This document shows positions 32,315 through 39,854 of a stretch of 64,000 nucleotides of DNA, piece after piece. Position 1 is the first letter of the stretch; every line of letters starts with the position of its first letter. Source of the DNA: Streptacidiphilus sp041262165 (GTDB lineage: Bacteria > Actinomycetota > Actinomycetes > Streptomycetales > Streptomycetaceae); assembly GCF_041262165.1 (NCBI RefSeq), contig NZ_JBGCBY010000009.1, positions 186,001 through 250,000 on the forward strand, written 5' to 3'. Under the pieces are notes generated by a model. It made no database searches. It was given only the letters and a program-made list of their open reading frames with translations, and was not told the DNA's origin. The position numbers and the translations under genes were made by a program.

Positions 32315-33277
32315 TCAGGTCTGCGTCGGCGGCTCCACGGGCGGGGTGCCGTGAGTGTGGAAGGACTCGATGGTCTTCAGGCCCCAGGCCTGGCCCTTGG
32401 CGCGTTCGGTCTCGGTCCAGGTGATGGTCTTCCAGTCCGGGGCCAGCACCAAGCGAGCGACGGGGTTGCACAGTTCGACGCGGTTGCCGCCGGGTTCGTA
32501 GACGTAGAGGAAGAAGGTCTGCTGGATGGCGTGCTTGTGCGGGCCGGTCTCGATGAACACCTCGTTCTCGAGGAAGATGTCCGCCGCGCGCAGGATGTCC
32601 TCGCGGGTGTCGGTGGCGAAGGCGATGTGGTGCAAACGCCCGCTGCTCCCGGTCCAGTCCCGGGTGTAGACCAGGTCGTAGGACTTGTTGGTGAAGGTCA
32701 GCCAGCGTCCGGCGATGACACCGCTGTCGAGAAGGATCTGCTCGGTGGGGTGGGCGCCCAGCACGTCCTGGACGAACGCGGAGGTCGATTCCACCTCGGC
32801 GGCGAGGAAGTTGACGTGGTCCAGACGCCGCACCGCCACGCCGTGCCCGGGGTAGGCCTGGGCCTGGTTCTTCAGCGAGGGTGCCAGTTGTTCGGGGGCC
32901 TGGTACCACTCGCTCTCCCAGTAGATCTCCATCTCGTGGCCGTCCGGGTCGCGGAAGACGTAGGTGGGGCCGAGGCCCGGGTCGCCGTCGCGCCAGCCGA
33001 TGCCCAGGCCGGCCGCGTCGATGGCCTTCACCCGGCGATCGAGGGATTCCTGGCTGCCGGCTCGCAGGCCGGTGCGGCGGATCCCGGAGGTGTGGTGCGC
33101 GGTGAGCTTGACGGAATGGTGCTCATAGTCGTCCCAGGTGCGCAGATAGATCGACTCGCCGTCAGCGCCGTTCTCGGTCAGCCCCATGACCCGGGTGAAG
33201 AAGTCCAGGCTCTCCTCGGGCGTGGGGGTGAGCAGTTCGACGTGGGCGAGGTGGGCGATCTCGTGCGAGGGTGCCAC
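32315..33277 (-). CDS. XylE-like extradiol ring-cleavage dioxygenase (VOC family)
   Basis: 320 residues, two vicinal-oxygen-chelate domains. The second holds the iron site: His154 (RLDHVNF), His216/217 (GRLHHIAF) and Glu268 (GGNRVELC). The segment around the second ligand through FIETGPHKHAI closely follows catechol 2,3-dioxygenase. It should open a dihydroxylated aromatic ring next to the hydroxyls using Fe(II) and oxygen. Neighbours encode the three enzymes below 4-oxalomesaconate, so the likely substrate is gallate or a related trihydroxybenzoate rather than catechol. GTG start with AAGGA upstream. Last structural gene of the operon. Confidence 0.88.
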   Translation of the reverse strand: MAPSHEIAHLAHVELLTPTPEESLDFFTRVMGLTENGADGESIYLRTWDDYEHHSVKLTAHHTSGIRRTGLRAGSQESLDRRVKAIDAAGLGIGWRDGDPGLGPTYVFRDPDGHEMEIYWESEWYQAPEQLAPSLKNQAQAYPGHGVAVRRLDHVNFLAAEVESTSAFVQDVLGAHPTEQILLDSGVIAGRWLTFTNKSYDLVYTRDWTGSSGRLHHIAFATDTREDILRAADIFLENEVFIETGPHKHAIQQTFFLYVYEPGGNRVELCNPVARLVLAPDWKTITWTETERAKGQAWGLKTIESFHTHGTPPVEPPTQT

Positions 33278-33294
33278 GGTCGGCGGTCCTTAGG

Positions 33295-34374
33295 TCAGAG
33301 GGGGCGGGGGAAGACGGTGCCGTCGAACAGCTTGCGGGCGGTGCGCACGAGGCTGGACCGAATGACGCGCGGTGGAGTGGTGGTCACGTCGAGGTCGATG
33401 TCGACGTCGAGGCGGCCGCTGGGGTGCTCGATGGCCATGGCGGTCCCGGGCGCCGGCAGGTGGGCGAGGTCGTGGCCGACGGCGCCCTCCAGTAGTACCG
33501 CGGTCGCTACGGTGACGGCGCCGAGCACGCCGATCGAGGCGTGCGGGCGCAGCGGGATGAACGTGCGGGTGCTGATGGTTCCGCCGTTACGCGGCGGTGA
33601 GACCAGGGTTGTCTTGGGGACCGGAGCGTCCGTGACGTCGCCGAGGCCCATGAGCTTCCCGGCTCTGAGGCGCAACGACTGGATCCGGTCCTGTAGTTGA
33701 GTGTCGGCGGCGAGGTCGGCGGGCGTCTCGTAGCCGGTGACACCGAGGTCGCGGGCCTCGGCGAGGACCACGGGCATGCCGTTGTCGATGCAGGTCACGG
33801 CAATGCCGTCGATCATGTCGCGGACGTTCCCAGTGGGCAGCAGGCGCCCGCAGGCAGCGCCCTCGGTGTTGGCGAAGTCCAGCAGCACGGGCGCCGCCGT
33901 TCCGGGGACCCCGCTGATGGCGGCGTCCCCGTTGTAGTCAACGATGCCGCCAGGGGTGGGGAACCTGGCGGTGGCCAGGCTGCCGGAGTTGAGCATGCGG
34001 ATGCGCACCGAGGTGTTGGGGTCGCCTGCGGCGACCAGGCCGCGTTCCACCGCGAAGGGCCCCACCCCGGCGAGGATGTTGCCGCAGTTCTGCTTGTCCG
34101 AGACGGTGGCCGTCTCCACGCCGACCTGGAGGAACAGGTAGTCGATGTCGGTGTTGGGCTCGGTGGAGCGCGAGATGACGGCGACCTTGCTGGTGAGCGG
34201 GTGGGCGCCGCCGATGCCGTCGATCTGCCGGGGGTCGGGGGCACCCATGACCCGCAGCAGCAGCTGGTCGCGCTCGTGCGGGTCGCCCGGCAGGTCCTCG
34301 GCCAGGAAGTAGGCGCCCTTCGAGGTGCCGCCGCGCATCAGCATGCAGAGCAGTCCCGTTGGGGTGGGAGGCAT
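33295..34374 (-). CDS. PrpF/GalD-type 4-oxalomesaconate tautomerase
   Basis: 359-residue PrpF-family isomerase (diaminopimelate-epimerase-like fold). Marks: MLMRGGTSKGAYFLAEDLPG at the start, IDGIGGAHPLTSKVAV, SDKQNCGNILAGVGPFA (first active-site Cys) and the GAACGRLLPTG segment (second Cys). In gallate degradation GalD converts the keto to the enol form of 4-oxalomesaconate; PrpF proper isomerises 2-methylaconitate. The adjoining GalC- and GalB-type genes favour the first. The ATG at 34374 gives a normal length; the longer frame is not conserved. Confidence 0.85.
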   Translation of the reverse strand: MPPTPTGLLCMLMRGGTSKGAYFLAEDLPGDPHERDQLLLRVMGAPDPRQIDGIGGAHPLTSKVAVISRSTEPNTDIDYLFLQVGVETATVSDKQNCGNILAGVGPFAVERGLVAAGDPNTSVRIRMLNSGSLATARFPTPGGIVDYNGDAAISGVPGTAAPVLLDFANTEGAACGRLLPTGNVRDMIDGIAVTCIDNGMPVVLAEARDLGVTGYETPADLAADTQLQDRIQSLRLRAGKLMGLGDVTDAPVPKTTLVSPPRNGGTISTRTFIPLRPHASIGVLGAVTVATAVLLEGAVGHDLAHLPAPGTAMAIEHPSGRLDVDIDLDVTTTPPRVIRSSLVRTARKLFDGTVFPRPL

Positions 34375-34390
34375 GTCGCCGCCTTCGCGA

Positions 34391-35098
34391 TCAGGAGTCG
34401 CCGCGGCGGGCGTACTCGTCGGCACTGACGTATTCGATGCCCAGGCCGGTGAGCCTGCCGCGGAGCCCGTAGCGGTCCAGGCCGAGCTCACCGCGACGGA
34501 AGGCGGCGCGGGACGCCTCTTCCTTGTCGCTGCGGGCCTGCGCTGCTGCAACCGCCCGGACCACGTCTGCGCGCGGGACGCAGAGGACCCCGTCGTCGTC
34601 CGCGAGAACGGCGTCGCCCGGCCGGATGATCTGCCCGGCGATGGCGACCGGCACATTGACGGCACCTGGTGTGGCCTTGACCGTGCCCTGGGCGCTGACC
34701 GCCGCGGACCACACGGGGAAGTCCATGGCGTGCAGTTCGGCCACGTCCCGCACACCGGCGTTGATGACCAGTCCGCGCACTCCCCGGTACTGCAGAGCGG
34801 TGGCGAACAGCTCGCCGAACATCCCGTCACTCGAAGGGGACGTCGTGGTCACGACCAGGATGTCGCCCGGGCGGCACTGCTCGACCGCGACGTGGATCAT
34901 GAGGTTGTCCCCGGGCCACGACAGCACCGTCACCGCCGTTCCGCCGATACGCGAACCCAGGTGCGCGGGGCGGATGCCGGGCCCGAGGTAGCCCGTGCGG
35001 CCCATCGCCTCGTGTACGGTCGCCACACCGTGTCCGGCCAGCGCCTCGACGTGCTCGGCTGCCGCGCGCGGGGGGTCGGTGACGACGATCGTCCTCAT
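34391..35098 (-). CDS. RraA-like 4-carboxy-4-hydroxy-2-oxoadipate aldolase
   Basis: 235 residues of the HMG/CHA class II aldolase group (RraA fold). Marks: HGVATVHEAMGRTGYLGPGI, GTAVTVLSWPGDNLMIHVAV, the metal/substrate loop VINAGVRDVAELHAMDFPVW and DAVLADDDGVLCVPRADV. It cleaves 4-carboxy-4-hydroxy-2-oxoadipate to pyruvate and oxaloacetate, the last step of gallate and protocatechuate 4,5-cleavage. Start overlaps the stop of the PIG-L gene by 4 bp; the PrpF gene follows after 16 bp. Confidence 0.88.
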   Translation of the reverse strand: MRTIVVTDPPRAAAEHVEALAGHGVATVHEAMGRTGYLGPGIRPAHLGSRIGGTAVTVLSWPGDNLMIHVAVEQCRPGDILVVTTTSPSSDGMFGELFATALQYRGVRGLVINAGVRDVAELHAMDFPVWSAAVSAQGTVKATPGAVNVPVAIAGQIIRPGDAVLADDDGVLCVPRADVVRAVAAAQARSDKEEASRAAFRRGELGLDRYGLRGRLTGLGIEYVSADEYARRGDS

Positions 35099-35856
35099 GC
35101 CAGTACCCCCGTGGTCTGCGGGTACAGCCGCACGAAGGCTTCGGCTCTGCAGGACTTCGGCAGACCGAGGTTGGGGCCGGCGTTGCGCTCGAGCTGCACG
35201 CCGCGCCGCTTGGCCAGGTCGGTGTAGTAGTCCCACATGTGCTGTTGGGCGGGCAGGCACTCCATAGCCTTGCGCTTGCGGTCGAAGACCGCGGTGATGT
35301 CCAGCAACGTATCCGGCTTGAAGTCGCACTGCTCCGGCTGGTGGGGCTCGAAGAAGAACACGGGCGGAGCGCCCAGCGGCTTCCCGGGCGCGTGGTAGCC
35401 GATCGCCTGCGCCAGGATCCGGGCCTGCAGCGCCATACGCGCGGCTGCGGGGTGGTCGCCGTTGTAGGGATCGGTAAGCGTGTGGGTCAGCACCACGGCG
35501 GGCTCGAACTCGCGGTAGACGTGCACGAGTCGGTCCACCAGTTCCCGGGTCTCCGACAGCGGGTAGTCGCCCGCGTCCAGGAACTCGATCTCGGCGCCGA
35601 GCGCGGACGCGGCCTGCTCGGCCTCCTCACGGCGCACCGCCTTGATCTCGTCCAGTGTCCTGCCCTCACGCCAGGCGCGAGCGGACTCCCCGCGCTCGCC
35701 GAAGCTCAGGCACACGACCTTCGCGCGCCGGCCGCCTGCGGCGGTCAGGGCGATGGCCCCACCGGCACGCCAGACGAAGTCGCCCGCGTGCGCGCTGATC
35801 ACCAGCAGGGGCCCCTCCGCACCACGGGCGGCGGCGGTCGTGCTCGAATCGTTCAT
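35095..35856 (-). CDS. PIG-L family protein, probable 4-oxalomesaconate hydratase (GalB-like)
   Basis: 253 residues, LmbE/PIG-L zinc fold: LLVISAHAGDFVWRAGGAIA (the usual HxDD zinc motif appears as HAGD), then the third zinc ligand in TDPYNGDHPAAARMALQA. PIG-L proteins usually deacetylate N-acetylglucosamine conjugates, but GalB of gallate catabolism is a PIG-L-type 4-oxalomesaconate hydratase. The HAGDF sequence and the neighbours favour that role. GGAGAGCC precedes the ATG at 35856. The frame stays open to an ATG at 36099, which has a stronger binding site and a promoter 20 bp upstream; the true N-terminus is therefore unsettled. Confidence 0.82.
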   Translation of the reverse strand: MNDSSTTAAARGAEGPLLVISAHAGDFVWRAGGAIALTAAGGRRAKVVCLSFGERGESARAWREGRTLDEIKAVRREEAEQAASALGAEIEFLDAGDYPLSETRELVDRLVHVYREFEPAVVLTHTLTDPYNGDHPAAARMALQARILAQAIGYHAPGKPLGAPPVFFFEPHQPEQCDFKPDTLLDITAVFDRKRKAMECLPAQQHMWDYYTDLAKRRGVQLERNAGPNLGLPKSCRAEAFVRLYPQTTGVLA

Positions 35857-36099
35857 GGTGGCTCTCCAAGGCAGCCGCAGGGGGCTTGGGTCGGGGCGGG
35901 CGTGGTGGGGTGGCCGGCTGCACCCGCGGGGTCGGCGCGGTGCGCCCGCCCAGGGGGCGAGCGTGTCGATGAGGCTGACCAGGTGGTGACGCACCGCCAG
36001 TTCGGCGCGCTGCGGACCGCGGTCGCGGGTCGCCTCGACGGTCTCCGTGTGCGCGGCCGGGGATACCGGGGAGCGCAGCACGTTCGCCACGGGTGACAT
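35857..36099 (-). other. In-frame 5' extension or leader ORF of the PIG-L gene
   Basis: 81 codons, no stop before the PIG-L start. The first 50 residues look protein-like (VEATRDRGPQRAELAVRHHL, VSLIDTLAPW), then follow about 30 Arg/Pro-rich ones. AAAGGAGAAGG lies ideally before the ATG at 36099. Either the operon's first protein is longer than relatives, or a small separate protein has lost its stop. Not recognised. Confidence 0.45.
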
Positions 36100-36126
36100 G
36101 TGCCTTCTCCTTTGCGACCGACGGCC

Positions 36127-36160
36127 ACGCTAGGGTGTGGCAACAGGATTGTCAACAATC
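36127..36160 (-). promoter_or_regulatory. Promoter and GntR operator of the ring-cleavage operon
   Basis: On the minus strand TTGACA (36155-36150) and TAGCGT (36132-36127) are spaced by 17 bp. The -35 lies inside the palindrome GATTGTCAACAATC (36147-36160). The palindrome shares ATTGTC-NN-CAAT with the site before the GntR gene, so the regulator should block polymerase here and may also affect the divergent MFS gene. Confidence 0.7.
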
Positions 36161-36386
36161 TTCGTTACAACTCTTGCGCCACTATCTGCGTGGGTCTACA
36201 GTCGCCGAACAGATCGCCGCTACGGAGCCGAAGTAGCGGAAAAGGCCAGGTCCCGGCGTCTTTGAGTCCAGCGCCGCCGCGCCGACCGCCAGGCCATCCA
36301 CCCGCGCGGCCACCGGTGTCGACGGGCACTCACTGCACCACCCCACCTCAGAAAACAACGAAGTTCTCCATGAATGAGGGGCCGCT

Positions 36387-37988
36387 TTGTCTATCCCGCT
36401 GTCACCGCCGGGCAATCCGAGCACCGCACCCAGTCCACCGGCCGCCCGAACCAGTCTGAACAGGGCCACCATCGTCGCAGTCGGGTTCGCGGTCTGCCTG
36501 GCCCAGATAGGGCTGGCCGTGCCGGCCACCCTCAACGGGACCTTCCAGACCGTCCTGCACCCCACCGGAGCCTCCCAGCTCGACTGGATCTCCGACTGCA
36601 CCCTGCTGCCGATCGCCGCCCTGGAGCTGACGTTCGGCGTCCTGGGTGATCTGTTCGGCCGCAAGAGACTGCTCGTCAGCGGTGCCCTGCTGCTGATGAT
36701 CGGCGAGATCGTCTCCGGCACCTCGACCGGAGTCGGCCAGATGTACGTCGGGCAGTTCATCGCCGGCCTCGGTTCGGCGGCCCTGTTCCCCACCACGCTG
36801 GCCATCATCGCCTCGGGCAGCCACACCCACGCCTCCCGCGCACGCATGATCGCGCTGTGGGCCGCACTGCTGTCCACCGGGAACTTCATCGCCCCGATGC
36901 TCGGCGGCCTGACCGCGACCTACGGGAGCTGGCGCACGGCGTTCTGGATCATCGTGATCCTGGCCGCCGCCGACGCCGCGTTCAGCTACTTCTTCGCCGC
37001 CGACTCGCGCTCCCCCGAGGGACGCTCGCTGGACATACCCGGACAACTCACGGTCGGCCTGGCCCTGTTCGCCCTGCTCTACGCGGTGATCGAGGGACCG
37101 ACCGCCGGCTGGGGCAGTCCGGTGATCATCGGCTCCTTCGTCGTCGCCGCGGTGCTGCTGGTCGCCTTCGTCGTGATCGAGAGTCGCGTCCCCGCCCCGC
37201 TGCTGCGCATGGACCTGTTCCGCAGCCGCGCCTTCGCGCTGGCCTCCGCGGTGACCGTGCTCGGCATGTTCTCCTTCCTCGGCACCGCCTACTCCATCAG
37301 CATCCGGATGGAGGTGATCCAGCATCAGAGCGCTGTGCGCACCGCTTTTGCGTTCATCCTGCTCAGCGGCCTCACGATCTTCCTGCTGCCGCTGACCTCA
37401 TTCATGATGGCCCGTTACCAACCGCGCTGGATCCTCGGCGGAGGCTTCCTGCTCATGGCCGTCGGGCAGCTACTGGCCTCCGATCTGGCCATCACCCAGA
37501 CCTCGCTCCCCTCGCTGATCCTGCCGATGGGACTGGTCGGCGTCGGCTTCTCCTTCGCGGTGTCCTCGGTCACCGCGACCGTGGTCAACACGGTGCCGAG
37601 CAGGCTGGCCGGCATGGCCGCTGCCACCACCAGCATGGTGCGCGACTTCGGCTTCGCGATGGGCCCCGCCCTGATCGGCGCCATCGCACTGAGCAAGGCG
37701 GCCACCAAGTTCCACGCCGCACTGGCGAACGACTCCTCGCTCTCGTCGATCAAGGCCGCGGCCGAGGGCGCGGGCCCGATCGTGACGAACTCCGTACCGC
37801 CGAGCGTCCCGTTCAGCAAGGCCGCCCCGCTCGCGGTCAAGGCCCTGGACCACGGCTATTCGCTCGGTTTCCTGATCTGCGGAATCGCTGCGCTGGTCTG
37901 CTGCGCAGTGACGGTCGCCCTGCTCGGCGGAAAAGAGGAGCAGGAAGCGGAAATCGCGATGATCGAAGCGGAATCCGCGATCGCCTGA
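36387..37988 (+). CDS. MFS transporter, DHA2-like
   Basis: 533 residues with about 14 membrane helices. DLFGRKRLLVSGALLLM is the loop 2-3 motif, QFIAGLGSAALFPTTLAIIA and MLGGLTATYGSWRTAFWIIV lie in helices 4-5. TTG start with GAGGGG upstream. It is divergent from the ring-cleavage operon and shares its control region, so uptake of an aromatic acid or export of a toxic intermediate is likely. DHA2 proteins are mostly exporters, which argues for the second. A hairpin ends the transcript. Confidence 0.85.
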   Translation: MSIPLSPPGNPSTAPSPPAARTSLNRATIVAVGFAVCLAQIGLAVPATLNGTFQTVLHPTGASQLDWISDCTLLPIAALELTFGVLGDLFGRKRLLVSGALLLMIGEIVSGTSTGVGQMYVGQFIAGLGSAALFPTTLAIIASGSHTHASRARMIALWAALLSTGNFIAPMLGGLTATYGSWRTAFWIIVILAAADAAFSYFFAADSRSPEGRSLDIPGQLTVGLALFALLYAVIEGPTAGWGSPVIIGSFVVAAVLLVAFVVIESRVPAPLLRMDLFRSRAFALASAVTVLGMFSFLGTAYSISIRMEVIQHQSAVRTAFAFILLSGLTIFLLPLTSFMMARYQPRWILGGGFLLMAVGQLLASDLAITQTSLPSLILPMGLVGVGFSFAVSSVTATVVNTVPSRLAGMAAATTSMVRDFGFAMGPALIGAIALSKAATKFHAALANDSSLSSIKAAAEGAGPIVTNSVPPSVPFSKAAPLAVKALDHGYSLGFLICGIAALVCCAVTVALLGGKEEQEAEIAMIEAESAIA

Positions 37989-38017
37989 CTGCTACGGGCT
38001 TCATTCGTACAGCAGTG

Positions 38018-38051
38018 AGTGGCTGAGCTGCACAACCGAAGCTCAGCCACT
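38018..38051. terminator. Bidirectional hairpin between convergent genes
   Basis: AGTGGCTGAGCT at 38018-38029 pairs with AGCTCAGCCACT at 38040-38051, 12 bp perfect, 10-nt loop. It overlaps the stop of the minus-strand SnoaL-like gene. Confidence 0.8.
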
Positions 38052-38480
38052 TAGATCGACCGGCTCCGGGACCACCCCGTCGGCGATCAGGCCGGCGAAG
38101 ACCGCCTCACCAAGGGCGTGTACGGCGGACTGTGGCCGGACCATCACCGTGAACTCCTTGATCCTGCCGGCGTCGTCGAAGTGCATCAGGTCGATGCCGT
38201 GGATCTGCCTGCCGTTTACGGTCGCCCGGAAGAGGAGGATCGCCGACGGGGCCCCGGTGCTGTCCGCGCTCGTCTGGGACCTGCCGTCATGGTCTCCGAT
38301 GTAGTGGAAGTCCTCGAACGTGCGCAAGAGGACCCCGAAGAGGCCCAGCACCATCGGCTTGCCCTCGAAGGGCGTGAACTTCACGGGGCTGTAGAAGCGG
38401 ATGTCCTCGGCGAACAGAGTGTCCAGGGCGGCAAGGTCGCGGCTGGCGACGGCGGCGCGGAAGCGGTCTGCGGTGGTCAC
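38043..38480 (-). CDS. SnoaL-like (NTF2 fold) protein
   Basis: 145 residues: RFRAAVASRDLAALDTLFAE, DIRFYSPVKFTPFEGKPMVL, AILLFRATVNGRQIHGIDLM, GRIKEFTVMVRP mark the NTF2-like fold of nuclear-transport-factor/SnoaL proteins. The GTG at 38480 has GGAGGAG upstream; the frame open to 38531 would run into the PadR operator. Divergent from and probably controlled by the PadR gene. Function unknown; relatives include small isomerases and detoxifying proteins. Confidence 0.85.
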   Translation of the reverse strand: MTTADRFRAAVASRDLAALDTLFAEDIRFYSPVKFTPFEGKPMVLGLFGVLLRTFEDFHYIGDHDGRSQTSADSTGAPSAILLFRATVNGRQIHGIDLMHFDDAGRIKEFTVMVRPQSAVHALGEAVFAGLIADGVVPEPVDLSG

Positions 38481-38502
38481 GGCGTCTCCTCCATAGTCAT
38501 GA

Positions 38503-38531
38503 ATGTGACTAATCAGTTTCTTTAGTATCAT
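38503..38531. promoter_or_regulatory. PadR-type operator
   Basis: Dyad ATG-NN-ACTAA, 9 bp, TTAGT-NN-CAT centred at 38517 in the 90-bp spacer between the divergent SnoaL-like and PadR genes. All eight paired positions per arm match. The ATG/CAT plus inner repeat form fits PadR operators. Confidence 0.65.
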
Positions 38532-38572
38532 GGGAAGGGCGTCCGTGGACAGTGGCAGGTGGAGGAGATCCG

Positions 38573-39142
38573 ATGGCGTTGCGGCATGCCGTGCTGGCGG
38601 CGCTGCTCGACGATGAGTTGAGCGGCTATCAGCTGGCCAAGGCGTTCAATCTGGGCGTGGCGAACTTTTGGCACGCTCTGCCGCAGCAGCTGTACGCCGA
38701 GTTGGCCCGGCTGGAGAAGGACGGGTTGATCACGGGCAGAGATGTAGTGCAGGACACCCGGCCGAACAAGCGTCTGTTCACGGTCACCGGCGCTGGCCTG
38801 GCCGAGCTGGAGGGGTTCACGGCAAGCTCGGCCAAACCCTTCTTCATCCGCGACGATCTCCTCGTCATGGTCCAGGCAGCCGACCACGTCGATACCGACC
38901 ACCTGATCGCGCAGCTCACTGAGCGCACTGTCTTCGCCCAGGCCAAGATCGACCTGTTCGGCCAACTGCTGCGAAGGATGCGAGGTGACCGCACCGAGGA
39001 GGAATTCCTGCGCGACGGCGAGCACGTCGGCCCCTATCTGACCTGTTTGCGCGGCCTCGCCTTCGAAGAGGGCAACCGCGACTGGTGCGAACGCACCGTC
39101 ACGGTCCTACGCGACAGGCAGGCGGCCCGGGCCCGGTCCTGA
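38573..39142 (+). CDS. PadR family transcriptional regulator
   Basis: 189 residues. N-terminal winged helix (ALRHAVLAALLDDELSGYQL, FWHALPQQLYAELARLEKDG, the wing NKRLFTVTGAGLAEL) and the C-terminal helical Vir-type dimerisation domain. PadR proteins repress detoxification genes and respond to phenolic or drug ligands. The ATG at 38573 has GGAGGAG before it. Divergent from the SnoaL-like gene, with a 29-bp dyad in between. Confidence 0.9.
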   Translation: MALRHAVLAALLDDELSGYQLAKAFNLGVANFWHALPQQLYAELARLEKDGLITGRDVVQDTRPNKRLFTVTGAGLAELEGFTASSAKPFFIRDDLLVMVQAADHVDTDHLIAQLTERTVFAQAKIDLFGQLLRRMRGDRTEEEFLRDGEHVGPYLTCLRGLAFEEGNRDWCERTVTVLRDRQAARARS

Positions 39143-39275
39143 CACACCAACTCCGAGGGCACAAGGCGCCTGTAGCTCATCGGCGCACCGCCGGATCCGT
39201 GTCCCGCTAGGAATCAGGGCAGGGCTGTGCCGGGTCCGTCTGGCACGGTTCTGGCAGAGCCCGGCTATCGGCTCG

Positions 39276-39662
39276 TCACTCCGGCACGGGGTTCGGCGGT
39301 AGCGAGAGGATCAGGCCCGCCAGCTTGCGCGCGTTCCAGCCAAGCAGTCCGCTGAGGACCACGACGACTCCCGCAGCGACGATGGCGATCTTTGCAACAC
39401 CATCTGGGGCGATGAACCAACAGCCGAGTGTCTCGGCCACGCCAACAAGCGGCAGTACGTAGGGCGGGAGCTTCCTCCACCACACGCGCCAGTGTTGCGT
39501 TCGAGCCCACTCGATCGCGGCGCCCGCAACGGCCGGGTCAGGGTGCCTGCGCTGCCGCCTCGCGAGATTCAGTACCTCAATGCGGGCGCTCCTCGGTAGT
39601 CGACGCCACGCTTCAAAGGCAGCCTTCCGCTCCGCGGCAGGCATCTCGATCAGTTCGACCAC
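39276..39662 (-). CDS. Hypothetical two-TM membrane protein
   Basis: 128 residues. A charged helical N-terminal half (AAERKAAFEAWRRLPRSARI, EVLNLARRQRRHPDPAVAGA) is followed by two membrane helices (about 67-85 YVLPLVGVAETLGCWF and 90-110 IAIVAAGVVVVLSGLLGW). No family recognised. The start is uncertain: GTG at 39662 or the ATG six codons in. Base composition is lower in GC than the neighbours, which hints at recent acquisition. Confidence 0.6.
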   Translation of the reverse strand: MVELIEMPAAERKAAFEAWRRLPRSARIEVLNLARRQRRHPDPAVAGAAIEWARTQHWRVWWRKLPPYVLPLVGVAETLGCWFIAPDGVAKIAIVAAGVVVVLSGLLGWNARKLAGLILSLPPNPVPE

Positions 39663-39854
39663 GCGCGCATCATGCCAACACCCCGGGGCCGCGCACCAGC
39701 CCGCCCCGCTCCGTGGGTTTGCTCTGGCAGGCGCATGCTCGTTTGACGCTGATGAGTCGTCATCCGCACGGTCGGCCGCAAGGCGGCATTCACCGTGCGG
39801 CCATCAGCGACCGCCAGGGTTCGGTAGTCCGCTGCGCGAATCTGGAGGAACACT

